In this document: positions 42,474 through 50,486 of the stretch, piece after piece
How positions within the stretch are numbered: the stretch's first letter is position 1
Layout of the letters: each line of letters begins with the position of its first letter
Notes under the pieces: model-generated
What the model was told of the DNA's origin: nothing
What the model saw: only the letters and a program-made list of their open reading frames with translations
Database searches by the model: none
Source: a virus
Direction: 5' to 3' (one strand)
DNA: 64,000 nucleotides
IMG/VR virus record: IMGVR_UViG_3300027985_001833
Span: 1-64,000 of that record
Translations under genes and position numbers: made by a program

Positions 42474-43562
42474 TCACCTTATGCTTGAATTAATAGGATA
42501 TGCCATCGCAAGCGGCCCCTTGAACAATTTAATAATGCCTAAAACTTCAGCGTCGTTTGTGATGCCTGATAAACCTGATTGCTTTGATTTTGTCTCTCCG
42601 CCAATTTGAGCATATTTCACCTTATGCCCATCAGTCCATTCTTCCAACAAAGCCCCAACTAATGGTGGTAATGATGAATCAGAATCTCCGTAAACAGGAT
42701 TAGTCAATTTTTCTATCACCAATTTTAACAAAGCTCTTTGGATAAGTTTTGGTGTATTTCCTGCTTCATCAAGATATCCGAATGTACCCTTGACTTCCTG
42801 ATTTTTCGTTCCTTGCCTAAATATCAATTGTCCTTGACATTGAGCAAATATATCAGATGTATATGTATTAATCAATTTTATTCTTGGATTTTTTCTATCA
42901 TCGGGATACGAAATTGAATTATATACCTTGTAATAGTCCGTGCTTAATTCATTGCTTGAATCATTTAATTTTACATGATCTATGGAAATAATTGGCACAC
43001 CAAGTGGCAAAATCACAGAATCTGTTCCGTCCAATTTCATGGTAATGGCGACCGGACGAAACCATTGTCTACAAGCTCTATCCAAAAAAGTCTGCCATAT
43101 TTCAATGGTGGAAAGGATCAAAGAGTCTGGATATTTAATAACATCTGTCAAGCCCGCATTTCTTACATCGTAAATTGTAATATAAGTATCACTGGTCGAG
43201 CCTCCTGATTGAACCAGAACTTCAAAATCTTCTTGTCCTGATTGATATGGCGCGCCGGAACTTATTTTCCATCTCCATTCTATGCGGTGAGTCCCAATTG
43301 ACGCCGTTAATTCCGGCGTGAACCCTCTTGCGTTGGAATTATCATATGCATAATATGCACCAGTCGAAAATTTTCCTGGCGCGTTGGTCACATCTTCATA
43401 CGTCCCTGGAGTAATAGGGAATATTTGCACACCTGGCAATCCTCCAGTGATATCAAAAATACGATATTCAACGGCATAAGCATCGGTGCTTATGCCATTA
43501 ACGGTGATAAACCAATTGATTATCGATGTTGTGTTCTCCTGGCCTCTTGCTAATGCTGGCAT
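42474..43562 (-). CDS. Head-tail connector-like protein with beta N-terminal domain
   Basis: This 362-aa protein has an N-terminal about 130 residues that are beta-rich (WFITVNGISTDAYAVEYRIF). The following part has a helical segment (DSLILSTIEIWQTFLDRACRQWF) and IKLINTYTSDIF, as in gp6-like connector proteins that bind the portal. It would plug the portal exit. It is larger than the usual 100-200 aa, because of the extra domain. Confidence 0.6.
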   Translation of the reverse strand: MPALARGQENTTSIINWFITVNGISTDAYAVEYRIFDITGGLPGVQIFPITPGTYEDVTNAPGKFSTGAYYAYDNSNARGFTPELTASIGTHRIEWRWKISSGAPYQSGQEDFEVLVQSGGSTSDTYITIYDVRNAGLTDVIKYPDSLILSTIEIWQTFLDRACRQWFRPVAITMKLDGTDSVILPLGVPIISIDHVKLNDSSNELSTDYYKVYNSISYPDDRKNPRIKLINTYTSDIFAQCQGQLIFRQGTKNQEVKGTFGYLDEAGNTPKLIQRALLKLVIEKLTNPVYGDSDSSLPPLVGALLEEWTDGHKVKYAQIGGETKSKQSGLSGITNDAEVLGIIKLFKGPLAMAYPINSSIR

Positions 43563-43570
43563 ATCAACTC

Positions 43571-43855
43571 CTAATCAAACAAGACTCCTGCCCAAAAGCT
43601 TTTTTTAATTTTAATTGCGGCTTCAATTGTAGTTTTAAAACCGTGTTCTTTCAACCATGTGCGAGCTTCATACACGGTCCATTTTGATGATTCAAATCTT
43701 ATTGACTGCATCTCTACAATTCTCTTCCCGGCATCAATTTTAATCCCCCAAATAACATCAACGCCATCTGGAAATCCTTTGGGTCTATTTCTGCGAAATT
43801 CTTTATAATTATTTGGAGATTTTTGACGCGCAGCGTGTTCATTTGGAAATGGCAT
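43571..43855 (-). CDS. Small phage protein with MPFPNEHAAR motif
   Basis: This 94-aa protein begins MPFPNEHAARQ and holds VEMQSIRFESSKWTVYEARTWLKEHGF, a module repeatedly seen in tailed-phage proteins, often near head-assembly proteases. Its role is not known. It lies just before the connector gene within the head-neck region. Confidence 0.65.
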   Translation of the reverse strand: MPFPNEHAARQKSPNNYKEFRRNRPKGFPDGVDVIWGIKIDAGKRIVEMQSIRFESSKWTVYEARTWLKEHGFKTTIEAAIKIKKSFWAGVLFD

Positions 43856-43892
43856 TCAATCACCTTAATATCTTTTCTGTGCATTTTAGATT

Positions 43893-44198
43893 TCATGGTA
43901 AAATTCCATTAGGATCAAATGGAGACCCTGTGACGCTATCTAATCCAAGATGCTGTGAATCTTTATCTTGATAAAATGCTTGTAAAATATCGCCAACCAG
44001 CGGGGCTTCTATAAATTCAATAGTGCCATCGTCTATTTCCGTCCAACCCGCTCTATCATCTGTATTTTCGTACACTTGGCCATTCCATACGATTTTAATG
44101 GTCCCAGATACGTATTTAGATGCTGTCTGAAAAATTCGATTGACACCATCAATAACCCCAATTAAATCTTCAATTATTGAATTATAATAATCAACCAT
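43893..44198 (-). CDS. Small beta-rich virion-type protein
   Basis: This 101-aa protein has FQTASKYVSGTIKIVWNGQVYE and GTIEFIEAPLVGDILQAFYQ, a beta layout like a short decoration or fibre-attachment domain. It has no cysteine or membrane segment. It lies in the accessory module between capsid and connector. Unknown family. Confidence 0.5.
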   Translation of the reverse strand: MVDYYNSIIEDLIGVIDGVNRIFQTASKYVSGTIKIVWNGQVYENTDDRAGWTEIDDGTIEFIEAPLVGDILQAFYQDKDSQHLGLDSVTGSPFDPNGILP

Positions 44199-44199
44199 T

Positions 44200-44523
44200 T
44201 TATTTTTTCAATTCAATTGTCTTCAATGATGATTGAATATTATTTAATTTTTCATCGATATTTCCGGAAGCGACTTGATCTTGGATTTTGGCCACCTTTG
44301 ATTGCAATTGTGTAAACTGATACACCGCCGTAATGGCCGATGCTAAGAGCAACGCTAATAATGATACAAATATTGTTTTAAAAAATTTCCAAGAACCTAA
44401 CTCGCCAATAATTGATTGAATGTTTTCTTGTAATTTCATAATAGTCATTTCGATTCTATTGAAATCAATTTGTCTGATGCACCTATGTTTTATTGCATCC
44501 ATCTCTGCCCTCTGACCACCCAT
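44200..44523 (-). CDS. Small membrane protein with coiled-coil flanks
   Basis: This 107-aa protein has one membrane segment (TIFVSLLALLLASAITAVY, about 51-69) flanked by helices, resembling XhlA-type or holin-accessory proteins. It lies next to the hydrolase-like gene, away from the lysis cassette. It may act as a second holin or in membrane anchoring; this is not certain. Confidence 0.5.
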   Translation of the reverse strand: MGGQRAEMDAIKHRCIRQIDFNRIEMTIMKLQENIQSIIGELGSWKFFKTIFVSLLALLLASAITAVYQFTQLQSKVAKIQDQVASGNIDEKLNNIQSSLKTIELKK

Positions 44524-44537
44524 CACAGACCCTTTCT

Positions 44538-45419
44538 TTACGACATATCCTTGTATGATTCATAACAGTGAATTGCCATTCCTGCATATGAATCGCCCTT
44601 GGGATCATTAAATTCAACAGAAATTTTTGTAAACTCAATTTCCATTTGCGATTTAGTCTTACCAAAATAAGTTATCCAAGATGGTGTAATATTTTTTGTT
44701 TCTGCGCACACCCAAACGAATTTCCTACATTGATAAAATTCGTTTGCTTTTTCTATAAATGATTTCGCTTGGTCAATTTGGCCAATTTGGCCTCCAATGG
44801 TTTCTGCAACATTGCTGTAAGAGCCAATAAATGCCTCATCGACTGTTTTGAGCAAATGTTCGCCGTGATAACCTAAGAGTCCATCATATTCAATTTTTTC
44901 ATCAAATGGTGAATCTTGACCATCAGACATCGACCACCAAGGTATCCAACAACCAACAGGAATTTGTAATTGCATTTTAGTGGTTTCAATTAATTTACAA
45001 AACGATGGAATGTATTCATGCAAATCTGGAAGTGGAGAAAGGGTGAAATATTCCACATCGTACAAAAATCCATCAAAAGCTTCTTCAGGATGGATTTTGT
45101 TAAACATTTGAATAGGCGTTATGATATTTTTTTTCACCCATTTTTGATTAATTCCCCAATCAGAATTTCCAGCCATTGCATACACTTTAATTCCTTCATT
45201 TTTTAGCTCTCTAATAAGCAATTGCAAATTATCAACATTGGACGTATCCCAATTTGTAAATCCCAACCAATTATACATATTCAACAAAATACAATTGATG
45301 TCTTCATTTTTACAAAAAGCAACCAAAGAATCCATTTCTGCGGATTCATCGACTAAATTTTTGTTCCATACGAACATAGCCCTATTCAAATCATAATTAT
45401 GCGGTGTAATTCTAGACAT
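44538..45419 (-). CDS. TIM-barrel glycoside-hydrolase-like protein
   Basis: This 293-aa protein has alternating strands and helices in TIM-barrel style: MFVWNKN, CILLNMYNWLGF, GIKVYAMAGNSDWG, FDGFLYDVEYF (a likely DxE-type catalytic strand, about residue 125), VGCWIPWW, YDGLLGYHG and KFVWVCAETK. Signs of a sugar-binding groove are many Trp residues. The start at 45419 follows GGGAG. It may be a capsule- or peptidoglycan-degrading virion enzyme, or an endolysin; none is recognised elsewhere. No cell-wall-binding domain or signal is present. Confidence 0.55.
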   Translation of the reverse strand: MSRITPHNYDLNRAMFVWNKNLVDESAEMDSLVAFCKNEDINCILLNMYNWLGFTNWDTSNVDNLQLLIRELKNEGIKVYAMAGNSDWGINQKWVKKNIITPIQMFNKIHPEEAFDGFLYDVEYFTLSPLPDLHEYIPSFCKLIETTKMQLQIPVGCWIPWWSMSDGQDSPFDEKIEYDGLLGYHGEHLLKTVDEAFIGSYSNVAETIGGQIGQIDQAKSFIEKANEFYQCRKFVWVCAETKNITPSWITYFGKTKSQMEIEFTKISVEFNDPKGDSYAGMAIHCYESYKDMS

Positions 45420-45521
45420 TTCATCTCCCTTTTGCACTACAATGCATCGTCAGATTCCTAATTCCCTTATGCCTGTCTTGATTTGTCATTATTTTCTCTC
45501 AATCCATCTCGCTTGTTATTA

Positions 45522-46568
45522 TCAATATGATCTCCCTCCAATTATATCCACGTAATCAATTTTACAATCTCTAACCGCCGTGCCTGCTGATCTGGCAATT
45601 TGGGCTCTAAAATACATTGAGCTGGTGGGTATGTTGGTTGTGTGTTCCACAATTTGGTCTTCATCAATAAAAAATTTAATACTCGATGCGGATATTTGTA
45701 TGCCAAAATGGTGCCATGCCGTATCAAGCGCTTTAGAACTCGTGTATGATGTGGACACGCCGCCTGACGAATTCCTACACACCCAGTAACCGGCAGCGGT
45801 GTCGGCGACGAATTCTATTTTATTGTTGGAATCATCATAGAAGCCAATATAAGCCATGTGATCAACAGTGTGATCTAATTTAAAACCAGTTTTTAACGTG
45901 ATATTGTAAGATGCCTTAAAGTTTTTTAAGGCATCTGTTAACGTTGCGTAATCACCAGAAGTTTCACCACTTCTAATTCTAATTTGTCCATGTTCGCCAG
46001 AAATGGCAGATACTTCAGAATTGGTACCATAGTTATCACTTGTCCATATATACCAATTCAAATCAACGCCAATAAAATCATCAAATATTTTGAAATAATC
46101 TGATGGTTCAATGTATTTGATGGTTTTCCATCTAACACCATCGGATTCAGATGAATCAACAACCAACATCTGCCCGTCAATTGTCCCGATAGCCCTCCTG
46201 GCAATCGTATCATTGGCAGTGCCCACGAACAAATCGCCCTTGGCGTTTGCTATTGATTTCATAAGAGCGCCAGCAGAATACACATTGCTGGCATCCGTAA
46301 CGTCTGCACCTGTTTCTATTCCGTCCAATTTCGCGATTTGTTCAGCGGTGGCCAGGCCTTTTTGCGATGAAGATGCGTTTTGAATATCGTCTGTACCATT
46401 AACGTGCGTGGATGCATGATTTCCCGGCGTGGCGCCTGCGCCTATTTCGGTTTCTGTGCCGGCATCGTCCTTTGAATACCATTTTTTATCCGTTTTAGGA
46501 TACAATTTAGTGTATCCAATTGATGGAGTGTCTGCAGACGATACGTTGCTAGTGTTGATTTCGCCCAT
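45522..46568 (-). CDS. Fibre-like virion protein with LamG-like domain
   Basis: This 348-aa protein has an N-terminal segment (YPKTDKKWYSKDDAGTETEIG, NHASTHVNGTDDI, GIETGADVTDASNV) typical of phage fibre stems. It has a C-terminal concanavalin/LamG-like domain (IYEPSD onward, IEFVADTAAGYWVCRNS, WHHFGIQISASSIKFFID) that may bind glycan. It lies among decoration genes near the capsid, so it could be a head fibre. Confidence 0.65.
   Translation of the reverse strand: MGEINTSNVSSADTPSIGYTKLYPKTDKKWYSKDDAGTETEIGAGATPGNHASTHVNGTDDIQNASSSQKGLATAEQIAKLDGIETGADVTDASNVYSAGALMKSIANAKGDLFVGTANDTIARRAIGTIDGQMLVVDSSESDGVRWKTIKYIEPSDYFKIFDDFIGVDLNWYIWTSDNYGTNSEVSAISGEHGQIRIRSGETSGDYATLTDALKNFKASYNITLKTGFKLDHTVDHMAYIGFYDDSNNKIEFVADTAAGYWVCRNSSGGVSTSYTSSKALDTAWHHFGIQISASSIKFFIDEDQIVEHTTNIPTSSMYFRAQIARSAGTAVRDCKIDYVDIIGGRSY
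45909..45936. repeat. Perfect 12-bp hairpin inside the fibre gene
   Basis: AGATGCCTTAAA and TTTAAGGCATCT flank four bases within the fibre coding sequence. This is unusually perfect for a coding region. It could be a recombination or processing hairpin, or chance. Confidence 0.8.
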
Positions 46569-46945
46569 TATATCACCACCAATTTACCGTTTAGTTGCAA
46601 TGTTCCTTCGATTGTTGCTTTGTTATAAATTACGTATTGATAACCATCCGGAACAAGATAAATTATGCCACCGGGAACCTTTTCAGGAGAGAAAAACAAT
46701 GTAGACAAATTGACTCTGTTTGGATGGATTTGATCAAAAAATTGTAAATTACCATTATCGCGACAGTAGCCTACGGTTTCATCTCGCTCGCCGCTCTCTT
46801 GCACATATCCACCAGCGCTTTCAATAGCATCCACTTCAGGATCAATTGGGGTTGGCGAACCATAAACACCAGTGTGTGAATCCTGTCCGCCCAACTCTGT
46901 GCATTCTGTTTTGATTACTTGAACTCTGTCTACGCCGATAGCCAT
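46568..46945 (-). CDS. Small virion-type protein
   Basis: This 125-aa protein has a cysteine pair (TECTEL, GYCRDNG), a middle with SGERDETVGYCRDN and a C-terminal beta segment KATIEGTLQLNGKLVVI. The latter resembles short fibre-tip strands. It overlaps the fibre gene by one base. Unknown family. Confidence 0.5.
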   Translation of the reverse strand: MAIGVDRVQVIKTECTELGGQDSHTGVYGSPTPIDPEVDAIESAGGYVQESGERDETVGYCRDNGNLQFFDQIHPNRVNLSTLFFSPEKVPGGIIYLVPDGYQYVIYNKATIEGTLQLNGKLVVI

Positions 46946-46948
46946 TGA

Positions 46949-48217
46949 TTATGCAGCCTTGCGTCCAACGTAATATGGATGCACTTCAAGATCAGTAGCG
47001 TTTTTCGCTGTTCCAACAAAAATCACATGGTTTCCAGCCGAGATAGAACCATAGGCAACTAACCCACCAGTGTCACCAACGAAATATCGATCACCAACGG
47101 TTGCACCGCTGATCACCCCGACCGCTACGCCACGACGAATACAGGTCCCGGTTGAACTAGCTGAAATACCACCAGATTCTTCAACTACCGCCATACAATC
47201 AACTTTGCTATTAACGCTTGCTTGACATTTTTGAACTTCATCGTTTGCACCTCCCCATTCAACCGGATCACCTTGTGCTAAAGATTCATATGCAGTCAAT
47301 TCGTCTTCAAGTCTATTTGCTGCTGTTGCTGAGTGCGTGTGAAGCGAATCTGCGTTTGATGATGAACCTGCAGTTAACGTATTTAGATTAGCAGCGGTCA
47401 CATTTGCACTAACCGCGACACTATTAATCTCAAACAACGATGGCAAACCCTGAACGCTCAATCCGCTTGCTCCCTTTGCCAAGGTTGTGCCGTCGAGTTG
47501 GACTGAAAGCTTATTACTATCGAAATATAAAGCTGGATTGGTTGTCGCTAAATCAACCGATATAACACCAGATGAAATATCAATGCCATTTCCACCTGTA
47601 TAAGTTCCTGGACCTTGTGTTTGAGTAAAATCAATGGCCGTTGTATCTACGGTTATTGGATCATTGGTAACAACGGTCCAAGTCGTGTTATCAAGCGTTG
47701 TACCCTCGGAAACCCATGTGTGTGCACCCGCTGTCACTTCGCTATCGTTGTCGAAATCCACGGCTCTAGTCAATATCCATGGAGTTCCTGCATCGCCAAC
47801 TTGTGTCAACGTATAAATTCCATGATCCACATGGGCCCCGCCTGAATTCTCATCTTTGACCAAAAATCTATCATTGAGCGATAATGACACGCCATCAGAA
47901 TTGGATGAACTCCAAGCCCCATTGGCATCAGCAGTAAGAGTTTTCCCTACGCCTGAACCTGAAGCCGTGTACGATGGCAGTGCGCTTGTGGTTGCTGCTC
48001 GAACCGAAGCTTTCGGCGTGGCACCGGCCGCAACGGCATCTACGTATTCTTTTGATGCTGCTGCCGTGGCAGAGGGAACTGATGGAAGCCCTGTGATTTC
48101 ATTTGAATTCATCGTGATGTTCCCAGAGACATCAATCCCGCCAAATTGCACCGTATCATTGGCGGCCATCTCTTCGCCACCCCATTCAGTCAAAAACATG
48201 GGTTTACGTAATGCCAT
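46949..48217 (-). CDS. Fibre/head-decoration protein
   Basis: This 422-aa beta-rich protein starts MALRKPMFLTEWGG with a perfect GGAGG site. Repeating fibre-type pieces include SGNITMNSNEITGLP, GGNGIDISSGVISVDL and ANLNTLTAGSSSNADSLHTH. The C-terminal 110 residues (QGDPVEWGGANDEVQKC onward) look like a separate domain also seen in decoration proteins. It may form a head fibre or tail fibre stem. Confidence 0.65.
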   Translation of the reverse strand: MALRKPMFLTEWGGEEMAANDTVQFGGIDVSGNITMNSNEITGLPSVPSATAAASKEYVDAVAAGATPKASVRAATTSALPSYTASGSGVGKTLTADANGAWSSSNSDGVSLSLNDRFLVKDENSGGAHVDHGIYTLTQVGDAGTPWILTRAVDFDNDSEVTAGAHTWVSEGTTLDNTTWTVVTNDPITVDTTAIDFTQTQGPGTYTGGNGIDISSGVISVDLATTNPALYFDSNKLSVQLDGTTLAKGASGLSVQGLPSLFEINSVAVSANVTAANLNTLTAGSSSNADSLHTHSATAANRLEDELTAYESLAQGDPVEWGGANDEVQKCQASVNSKVDCMAVVEESGGISASSTGTCIRRGVAVGVISGATVGDRYFVGDTGGLVAYGSISAGNHVIFVGTAKNATDLEVHPYYVGRKAA

Positions 48218-48261
48218 ATTGTTTCCTCCAATTTTCGATCAATATCAAGTTAGTTTCTTTT

Positions 48262-48645
48262 TCATACATCGTCAACTATGGTAATTATACCAGTTTCGTC
48301 GTCATACGTCGATTTTTTAAAATCAATATCGTATTTTTTACCTAATTCGATAAATAATTGAATTTGTTGTTGCTTATATTCCTCAGCTCTTTTTTCTGCT
48401 GCCAAGGCTTCTTGACGTTGCGCTCTACAAGCCAATGTTGCATTAATTTCTATTTTCTCTGCTTCTAAGTGGCATTTTTGAGCATATCTGATCCTTTCTT
48501 CCGCTTTAATCCTTAAAAATTCAATTTCAAGTAGATCTTGTCTTGATAAAATTTTTAAATGTTGCGCCATTGGTACTTCATCTAAATTTTTCACCTTTTC
48601 AACCGTTAAAATTTGTTTTTTATTACCTTTTGATTTTGGCATCAT
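48262..48645 (-). CDS. Small coiled-coil protein
   Basis: This 127-aa helical protein is rich in Ala, Glu and Lys (LRIKAEERIRYAQKCHLEAEK, RQEALAAEKRAEEYKQQQ), which suggests a long coiled coil. It precedes the fibre gene and may be a scaffold or fibre-assembly protein. Family not recognised. Confidence 0.55.
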   Translation of the reverse strand: MMPKSKGNKKQILTVEKVKNLDEVPMAQHLKILSRQDLLEIEFLRIKAEERIRYAQKCHLEAEKIEINATLACRAQRQEALAAEKRAEEYKQQQIQLFIELGKKYDIDFKKSTYDDETGIITIVDDV

Positions 48646-49253
48646 AAACTCCGTTTCACCATTTTTGTTTCATTAGTTAACCATAATACATCGCTGGCTA
48701 CAGGTTTGCCTATTCTTTGAACCATAACATATCCGTCAACTCCAATTGGTGGCAATCCCGATTGAATACCTGTTGTCCACAGATGATACGACGGTTTTGT
48801 GTAATCCAAATCTGTAAATATGGTACATGGTCCAAGCATTTGTATTACGCCCACTGTTGGTGTGGATTTCGAAACCAATACTCCGATTGCGGGCATTTTT
48901 GTTTCATCCATAGGATTGGCTTTTTCAATCCTCCATTTTCCATTTATACGATCACCACGAACGCAAACAAAATCCCCTATGGAATCACTACTCAAACAAG
49001 CAACTGGGTGATAAGCCACTCCAAATAATGCAAACAACGATGCATCGCCGCCATGGATAGATGCTGGATCATCGTGCCAATTTCCTATTCCATTGCCATG
49101 AATTATGCGTTTTAATTGACTTAAAAGTGCATGATTAAAATCTTTGAAATCAGTTGAAGTGGATTCAATATTTGCTATCTCGGATGCAGTTTTCTGATCA
49201 TCAAACTCATCTGGTTTGGCAATTTGTTTGAGTCTTTGTAATGATGGAGACAT
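48642..49253 (-). CDS. Virion-associated protein (unknown)
   Basis: This 203-aa protein overlaps the next gene by four bases. Its first 60 residues are helical (SLQRLKQIAKPDEF, HALLSQLKRIIHG) and the rest is beta-rich (VACLSSDSIGDFVCVRGD, GVIQMLGPCTIF, VDGYVMVQRIG). It resembles fibre or decoration proteins by composition only. Confidence 0.5.
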   Translation of the reverse strand: MSPSLQRLKQIAKPDEFDDQKTASEIANIESTSTDFKDFNHALLSQLKRIIHGNGIGNWHDDPASIHGGDASLFALFGVAYHPVACLSSDSIGDFVCVRGDRINGKWRIEKANPMDETKMPAIGVLVSKSTPTVGVIQMLGPCTIFTDLDYTKPSYHLWTTGIQSGLPPIGVDGYVMVQRIGKPVASDVLWLTNETKMVKRSL

Positions 49254-49256
49254 ATT

Positions 49257-49733
49257 TCACTCCACAGGATTATATCGTTGTTTGCCTATTTTATTCAAAG
49301 ATATTCGGATAGCAGGTTGATTAGCGTGCGCCATAACCACCATTTGCATATCGCCAAATGAGCAGACAATTTTCTCTCCACCGCGTAATCCTATGGACTC
49401 ATTAGCTGCTAAAATTTGTAATTTATATTCAACATTACCGAATACAGATGGTTTAGACAACGAATATTGGACACCGGCCTTGCATCCAATATCTTCGTTT
49501 GTACATCCGCAATTAGCGCAATGCACCTCTGCAACCTTGCCACAATGATCACATTTGGCTTTCACATTACATCTTTGGATAATTGTTATCCCGGTTATTG
49601 TGGATTGAAATTTTGGATCTGATAATTTTGGAAACCATTGTTTGGCGGTTTTTTCATCATTTAAATCTATTCTAACAGTTTGACCGTCTGATGTATGTAT
49701 TTTGAACACATTGCACCTCGTTGGGTCTACCAA
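49257..49733 (-). CDS. Zinc-ribbon protein
   Basis: This 158-aa protein has CNVKAKCDHCGKVAEVHCANCGC, then a later C, which would make one or two zinc sites (about 54-78). The flanks are beta-rich. It lies near the capsid gene. Such ribbons in phage virions can stabilise structure. Unknown family. Confidence 0.55.
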   Translation of the reverse strand: MVDPTRCNVFKIHTSDGQTVRIDLNDEKTAKQWFPKLSDPKFQSTITGITIIQRCNVKAKCDHCGKVAEVHCANCGCTNEDIGCKAGVQYSLSKPSVFGNVEYKLQILAANESIGLRGGEKIVCSFGDMQMVVMAHANQPAIRISLNKIGKQRYNPVE

Positions 49734-49757
49734 ATAAGGCGTGCAACTGAATTTGAT

Positions 49758-50075
49758 TTATTTGCTATCTTTTTTTTCTAAGGATTTTGGTTTGTCGTTT
49801 TGTTTATTCGATTTGTTTTCAACAATCAACCCTTTTTCTTGTGGTGATTTTTTGATTACAATTTTTTCAATAACCAAAACTTTAAACAAGCCAGAAACGT
49901 TATTTTTCAAAAACTCCAATTCTTTTGCTCCGATAAATTTAACCATTCCTGGAGCAAAATGCAACGCGCCCTTTCTTGTGGTTATTTTTGTTGGAAATTC
50001 CACTTGGATGGGTGGTTGGCCTGGTTGATATTGAATTGGTATTTTAAATTCCTTGTCTCTTCTGTCTTCATTCAT
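49758..50075 (-). CDS. Small basic protein, C-terminus lysine-rich
   Basis: This 105-aa protein has QPPIQVEFPTKITTRKG, LHFAPGMVKFIGAKELEFLK and a Lys/Asn-rich tail. Its end-to-start overlap with the next gene suggests co-translation. No family recognised. Confidence 0.5.
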   Translation of the reverse strand: MNEDRRDKEFKIPIQYQPGQPPIQVEFPTKITTRKGALHFAPGMVKFIGAKELEFLKNNVSGLFKVLVIEKIVIKKSPQEKGLIVENKSNKQNDKPKSLEKKDSK

Positions 50076-50439
50076 TTTGCGCCTCCATGATATCAGAAAT
50101 CATATCATTTTTCAGCTCCGCGCCATCAAAAAAAAGGCCATATTTTGCACCCAATTTAATCAAATCTGCTTTTTTCATAGACTTTAATCTATCTGCTGAT
50201 AAAAAATCATCCTTGTGTTGGCTTTTTTCGTCAGCAGATTTTTCTTTGTTGTTTTCTATTGGCACAAAAATGGTTTTTTCTGGCTTTGACACGTGCCTAG
50301 TGACACTAAAATCACTCCTGCCCTCAAAATATTGTATGTCTTGTTCGTTTGTAATAATTCGTAATTGATTTAAAACAAATTTGTATTCAGCGTAATGATA
50401 TGAACAACCTTGAATTAATTTCACGCTAGCAGATGCCAT
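50068..50439 (-). CDS. Capsid-adjacent protein with HeH/SAP-like end
   Basis: This 123-aa protein has a first half of short strands and a last about 45 residues (LSADRLKSMKKADLIKLGAKYG) that read as a HeH/Rho-N or SAP-like helix-extension-helix, which often binds nucleic acids. It lies directly after the major capsid gene. It may be a head-interior or adaptor protein. Confidence 0.55.
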   Translation of the reverse strand: MASASVKLIQGCSYHYAEYKFVLNQLRIITNEQDIQYFEGRSDFSVTRHVSKPEKTIFVPIENNKEKSADEKSQHKDDFLSADRLKSMKKADLIKLGAKYGLFFDGAELKNDMISDIMEAQNE

Positions 50440-50486
50440 CTTTGGACCTCCAATTAATGGCTAATATTTTTGAATAAAATAACAGA

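Noticed and set aside
44200-44523. Second holin
   Set aside because: It has one membrane segment and lies far from the lysis cassette; the evidence does not distinguish it from a membrane anchor.
45423-45521. Short frame before the hydrolase-like gene, behind GGAGG
   Set aside because: It would need an ATT start and has only about 19 codons. Not enough support.
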